Source: Synura sp. LO234KE (lineage: Eukaryota; Sar; Synurophyceae; Synurales; Mallomonadaceae). Taken from it: a DNA stretch of 11,111 bases. The translations under genes were made by a program, and so were the position numbers. Position 1 is the stretch's first letter, and each line of letters starts with the position of its first letter. A model generated the notes under the pieces. The model worked only from the letters and a program-made list of their open reading frames with translations, did not search any database and was not told the DNA's origin. Positions 8,801 to 11,111 of this stretch are shown here, one piece after another. Where the stretch lies: assembly GCA_015143735.1 (NCBI GenBank), contig VKHC01000558.1, forward strand, positions 1-11,111, read 5' to 3'.

Positions 8801-9104
8801 ACGTTTTTCGAATCATCAATATTAATGCTCTAAAAAATGAAAATCAAGTTAACACCAGTTTCATTAACATTACCGATGGAAAAGGCTTTAATACTTGTAT
8901 GTATCCTACAGTAACTATGTCAAGATTAGTAGACTTTTCTCGAACTGCAGAAAGAGCCGTTTTGACTTCGTTTTCTTTATGAGCTAAGCCTTTCACCCCT
9001 TCTGATCCAAGGGACGAAGAAAATTTTGACCGATGCGTCAGGAAACAAGTAATACTGAAACCAATCTTGACCGATGTAATCCGTCGCATGATACCTTTCA
9101 CCAT
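5803..9104 (-). CDS. HCF101: HCF101-like Fe-S cluster carrier P-loop NTPase (DUF59 + Mrp-type NTPase + DUF971), nine exons
   Basis: Exons on the minus strand: 9104-8895, 8829-8752, 8694-8435, 8212-8071, 7962-7867, 7539-7375, 6886-6482, 6268-6225, 6055-5803. All eight introns are GT-AG (65, 57, 222, 108, 327, 488, 213 and 169 nt), all phases agree, and the sum of 1653 nt gives 550 aa plus TAA. Residues about 45-106 are DUF59/MIP18-like (LDIVTVGYI at 61-69). The Mrp/NBP35-like NTPase follows, with deviant P-loop CKGGVGKST at 148-156, DADVYGPS at 176-183, [12 protein letters not shown], and DMPPGTGD at 265-272. [12 protein letters not shown] at 318-329 keeps one Cys where Mrp/NBP35 relatives have CxxC. 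DUF971 spans about 453-550 ([18 protein letters not shown]). The DUF59-NTPase-DUF971 order is diagnostic of HCF101, which carries [4Fe-4S] clusters: to photosystem I and other targets in plastids, but in the cytosolic pathway in Toxoplasma. About 44 residues precede DUF59, the first 34 without an acidic residue, which suggests an organelle-targeting presequence. Exon 7 holds a Ser/Pro-rich insertion at about 350-384. Met6 (9089) is an alternative start. Confidence 0.92.
6371..6410. repeat. (TCCCA)8 pentanucleotide tandem repeat in HCF101 intron 7
   Basis: Eight perfect TCCCA units lie inside the 213-nt intron 7 (6481-6269). In the transcribed sense (minus) strand they read TGGGA, giving eight GGG blocks separated by 2 nt, a strong G-quadruplex pattern in DNA and pre-mRNA. 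Further TCCCA and GTCCCAT copies downstream (6435-6461) look like decayed units. As a pentamer microsatellite it should be length-polymorphic. Confidence 0.95.
7338..7358 (-). other. G-run block just inside the 5' end of HCF101 intron 6
   Basis: On the sense (minus) strand this reads as four G-blocks: GGGG, GGGGGG, GGG and GGG, with loops of 1-3 nt. The block starts 16 nt inside the intron, downstream of the gtaagc donor at 7374. G-runs next to a donor commonly act as intronic splicing enhancers (hnRNP H/F type in animals) and this block also fits a G-quadruplex pattern. The intron, at 488 nt, is the longest in the gene. Confidence 0.6.
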
Positions 9105-9242
9105 ATTTTTAAAAATTTATCGCGTGCTAATAACGTCGTGGTCCAACAACGTGTTTCTTTGTTACTTCCTCTTGAATAACACGACATCCAACCTAATCAA
9201 ATTGAGGAAATTAAACCAGAAAAAATATACTAAATATCTTAA
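9105..9242. promoter_or_regulatory. Divergent spacer/bidirectional promoter region between HCF101 and GOS1
   Basis: Only 138 bp separate the two start codons, which face away from each other. The spacer must therefore hold both 5' UTRs and the core promoters, unless upstream non-coding exons overlap. It is AT-rich, with A/T-only stretches next to both starts (9103-9119 and 9220-9242). Near the HCF101 side is an imperfect palindrome, ACGTCGTGGTCCAACAACGT (9133-9152), in which 7 of 10 positions pair and which carries an ACGT core at each end. No classic TATA box is certain. Confidence 0.6.
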
Positions 9243-10874
9243 ATGTCTCAATGGAATACACTTCATAGGAGGGCGAAAGTTTTGGAGGCTAGATTGGAGG
9301 TTGCTTATTTTATTTCAATCTTAACATCTTAACTTTGGCTGGCGATAACTTTTGCAGTCTAAAGTTCAAAAATATTCTTCTTTAGCTCAACGTATAAATG
9401 CTGATTTCTTGTGTGATGAAGGTTAGCTATCTATTCTCAGTACTTGTTTTATCAACACATTCCTCATCAGAGAATCCACTCGTTGAGAGCAAAGAGGAGC
9501 AAGAATTGGCGTCTGATATTGAGACTGACCTAAATGAGGTTTTATTTACTCTATTTTGAAATAGCGAAGTTGTTAACAAATCTTTTCAGCTTCAATCATG
9601 TATCAGTAGCATGATACAATGCAATGCAGCATCCACAAATCCTGCATATCATCAAGACGTGCTGATTAAAAGATATCAAGAAATTCACTACGATTACAGT
9701 GCAGAATTCAAAAACACTTCAGTAAGCTGTACTGAACGTATTTAGAATGATATCTGTAATTTTTCGTTACCAATAAGGCTGCCGTCCACCGGAAAAGAGA
9801 AAGCGTGGAGTTATTCCAATCCTCGAAGAAATTACACGGGGATTCAGAAGACTCCTCTGTGGCGAAGTTGTTGCGAGAGAGGTCAACTATCGCTGCCTCC
9901 ATGAAGAGTATAAATGACGTCATTAGGTGCGCATTATCTGCCGTTATTCGCCACTCTGCTCGTGTAGATATATTGCTGGCTCGTTGGATTCTCGCCCATA
10001 CAAGGAATGCACGATTTGTTCATGTTCATGTTCATGTTCAAGTATTCATTCATCGATAGTATGTTACCATCTGTGTATGTAGAGCTCTTGTTAATAGGCT
10101 ATTCTATACTTAATGTGCTTACGTGTCTCAAGCACATACAATATAAGTATATTAACGGTGGCAGCATGAGCGGCATATTATTTTGAATACTCGCTGCATC
10201 GGCTGCTGCCATCGGGCCGAGAATGGGTGTCCATATATATACGTGCGCTGCAGAATGAGGGGGCCCTATGCACACTAGTAGTCCGCTGTGCGTCAGGCTC
10301 CGAACTCTGATCGAGCAGTAGGATAGAGAATCAAAGATGACTGATGGTGGAAGTCTGGAAGCTTCCGAAACGCGTCTTGTTAGCCAATTTTTGAAGTTGG
10401 TTCTTCTAGAATCGAAAGCGTACATATAACACAAAACGCACTTCTGTATTAATTTGTACTTGTTCCCCCCCACAGCCAAGCTTTTGAGACGAGAAACACG
10501 TTGACGAGTCAGCGTAGCACGTTGGCCGGAGCTTCGGGAGGGCTCACCGGGCTTGTGTGTAAGCTCCACTCATTGCATGTGATGAGTAGCAAAGAATGAC
10601 TCACCACGGCCGGATTTACACGGGTTAAAACCTTAATATATGCCGATTTGCAATTTCGTTACCAATCCTCATGGTCGTGCGAGCTTTCGCTAACACACTG
10701 TCCATGAGATTTACCAGTGATCCATACACCCTCCGCCATGTAATCGTTTCGTGCCGGACAGCCAACGTCCCGTCGATCGGCCGACTGATCGACGGGATTC
10801 AGCGGAAGAAGTATCGGGAGTCTCTGGTGGTGGCCGTCGTGGTCGGGCTGCTGCTCTGCTTCGCCCTGTGGTGA
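9243..10874 (+). CDS. GOS1: GOS1/GOSR1 (GS28) Golgi Qb-SNARE, seven exons
   Basis: Exons: 9243-9299, 9358-9421, 9471-9538, 9590-9721, 9778-9926, 10476-10558, 10762-10874. The six GT-AG introns are 58, 49, 51, 56, 549 and 203 nt; phases agree and 666 nt encode 221 aa plus TGA, a normal length for the family. The N-terminus (MSQWNTLHRRAKVLEARLE, then KVQKYSSLAQR at 21-31) matches the W..L...A..LE..L opening of Gos1/GS28. Residues 64-107 belong to the regulatory helices. The SNARE motif covers about 138-200: LLRERSTIAASMKSINDVIS, then QAFETRNTLTSQRSTL with Q169 of SQR as the likely zero-layer glutamine. NVPSIGRLIDGIQRKK follows, then a C-terminal membrane anchor at about 205-220 ending one residue later, as expected for a tail-anchored SNARE. 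Gos1 forms a Golgi complex with syntaxin-5/Sed5, Ykt6 and Bet1L/Sft1-type partners and drives intra-Golgi and ER-Golgi vesicle fusion. It is transcribed divergently from HCF101. The acceptor of exon 5 (taag) is the weakest junction. Confidence 0.92.
10019..10040. repeat. Short (TTCATG)n hexamer repeat in GOS1 intron 5
   Basis: Three full TTCATG units plus TTCA lie within the 549-nt intron between exons 5 and 6, followed by looser ATTCATTCATC sequence. It is a minor microsatellite with no evident function. Confidence 0.9.
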
Positions 10875-11111
10875 GATACCTGCCGATGTCATAACTATTA
10901 CCGCGTATATGTTTACCGGGGGCTCCTCGATGTGAGATAGAGGTCAAGTCTGTCGGTCGGTAGTGCGAACCTTGCACCCTCTCACTGTCCCCCCTCCAAT
11001 TCTAACTATTCGACAAATTACTGTCGGATCCTTTCAGAAACCCATTCCATAACCGGATACGCATTCATCCTTGCGCCCCTACCCCGCCCCTCCCCACCCT
11101 CGCTCTTCTCA
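10875..11111. other. 3' flank of GOS1 and right window edge; C-block tract at 11076-11099
   Basis: No AATAAA is visible after the GOS1 stop. The last 40 bases carry five C-blocks of 3-4 nt with 1-2 nt spacers (11076-11099), a strong G-quadruplex pattern on the minus strand. On that strand a frame open from the edge ends with TAA at 11022-11020 (peptide ending MEWVSERIRQ). It could be the tail of a convergent gene entering from the right, but 30 codons are too few to decide. Confidence 0.4.

Noticed and set aside
10322-10430. Alternative GOS1 exon encoding SLEASETRLVSQ after an aag acceptor
   Set aside because: It fits phase, but its spacing to the zero-layer Gln is two residues short; the exon at 10476-10558 matches the family without gaps.
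10099-10569. 156-codon minus-strand frame
   Set aside because: It lies over GOS1 intron 5 and antisense to exon 6, whose coding frame is well supported; there is no recognisable product.
1-11111. CRISPR arrays, bacterial operons or insertion sequences
   Set aside because: No regular repeat-spacer pattern, and the genes are clearly eukaryotic with spliceosomal introns.

Overview
This window comes from a nuclear genome of a eukaryote, most likely an alga or other protist. Three genes can be read with good support, and two of them are split by many GT-AG introns, several only 49-65 nt long. One gene encodes an HCF101-type P-loop NTPase (DUF59 + Mrp/NBP35-like NTPase + DUF971), a family known from plants, algae with primary or complex plastids and apicomplexans. 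Another encodes a GT17 (MGAT3-like) glycosyltransferase, a family that as far as I know apicomplexans lack. Together these favour a plastid-bearing protist such as a stramenopile-type or related alga, but the sequence alone does not fix the taxon.

Layout. 1-1054: probable start and middle of a minus-strand gene that runs off the left edge. Two phase-compatible exons (392-281 and 226-11) are joined by a 54-nt intron, and a possible first exon lies at 1054-923. The gap between them holds six copies of ACTTTAGT/ACTAAAGT. 1423-3456 (minus): an uninterrupted 677-residue secretory-pathway protein with a degenerate glycosyltransferase-like N-terminal domain followed by a GT17 domain. 3457-5802: 2.3 kb with no recognised gene; it has one 98-codon open frame, several hairpins and a GC-rich island. 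5803-9104 (minus): HCF101-like gene, nine exons, 550 aa, assembled here from splice phase and homology. 9105-9242: 138-bp spacer, the shared region between divergent genes. 9243-10874 (plus): GOS1/GOSR1 Qb-SNARE, seven exons, 221 aa, complete. 10875-11111: no clear gene; a run of C-blocks lies at the right edge.

How the genes relate. GOS1 and the GT17 enzyme are both tied to the Golgi: a vesicle-fusion SNARE and an N-glycan-type GlcNAc transferase. HCF101 handles Fe-S clusters and is only a positional partner of GOS1. All three well-supported genes share one compositional feature: the 5' part is AT-rich with low GC3 (about 30-35%) and the 3' part is GC-richer (54-86% in the stretches counted). 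In the split genes, short introns lie in the 5' part and long ones in the 3' part.
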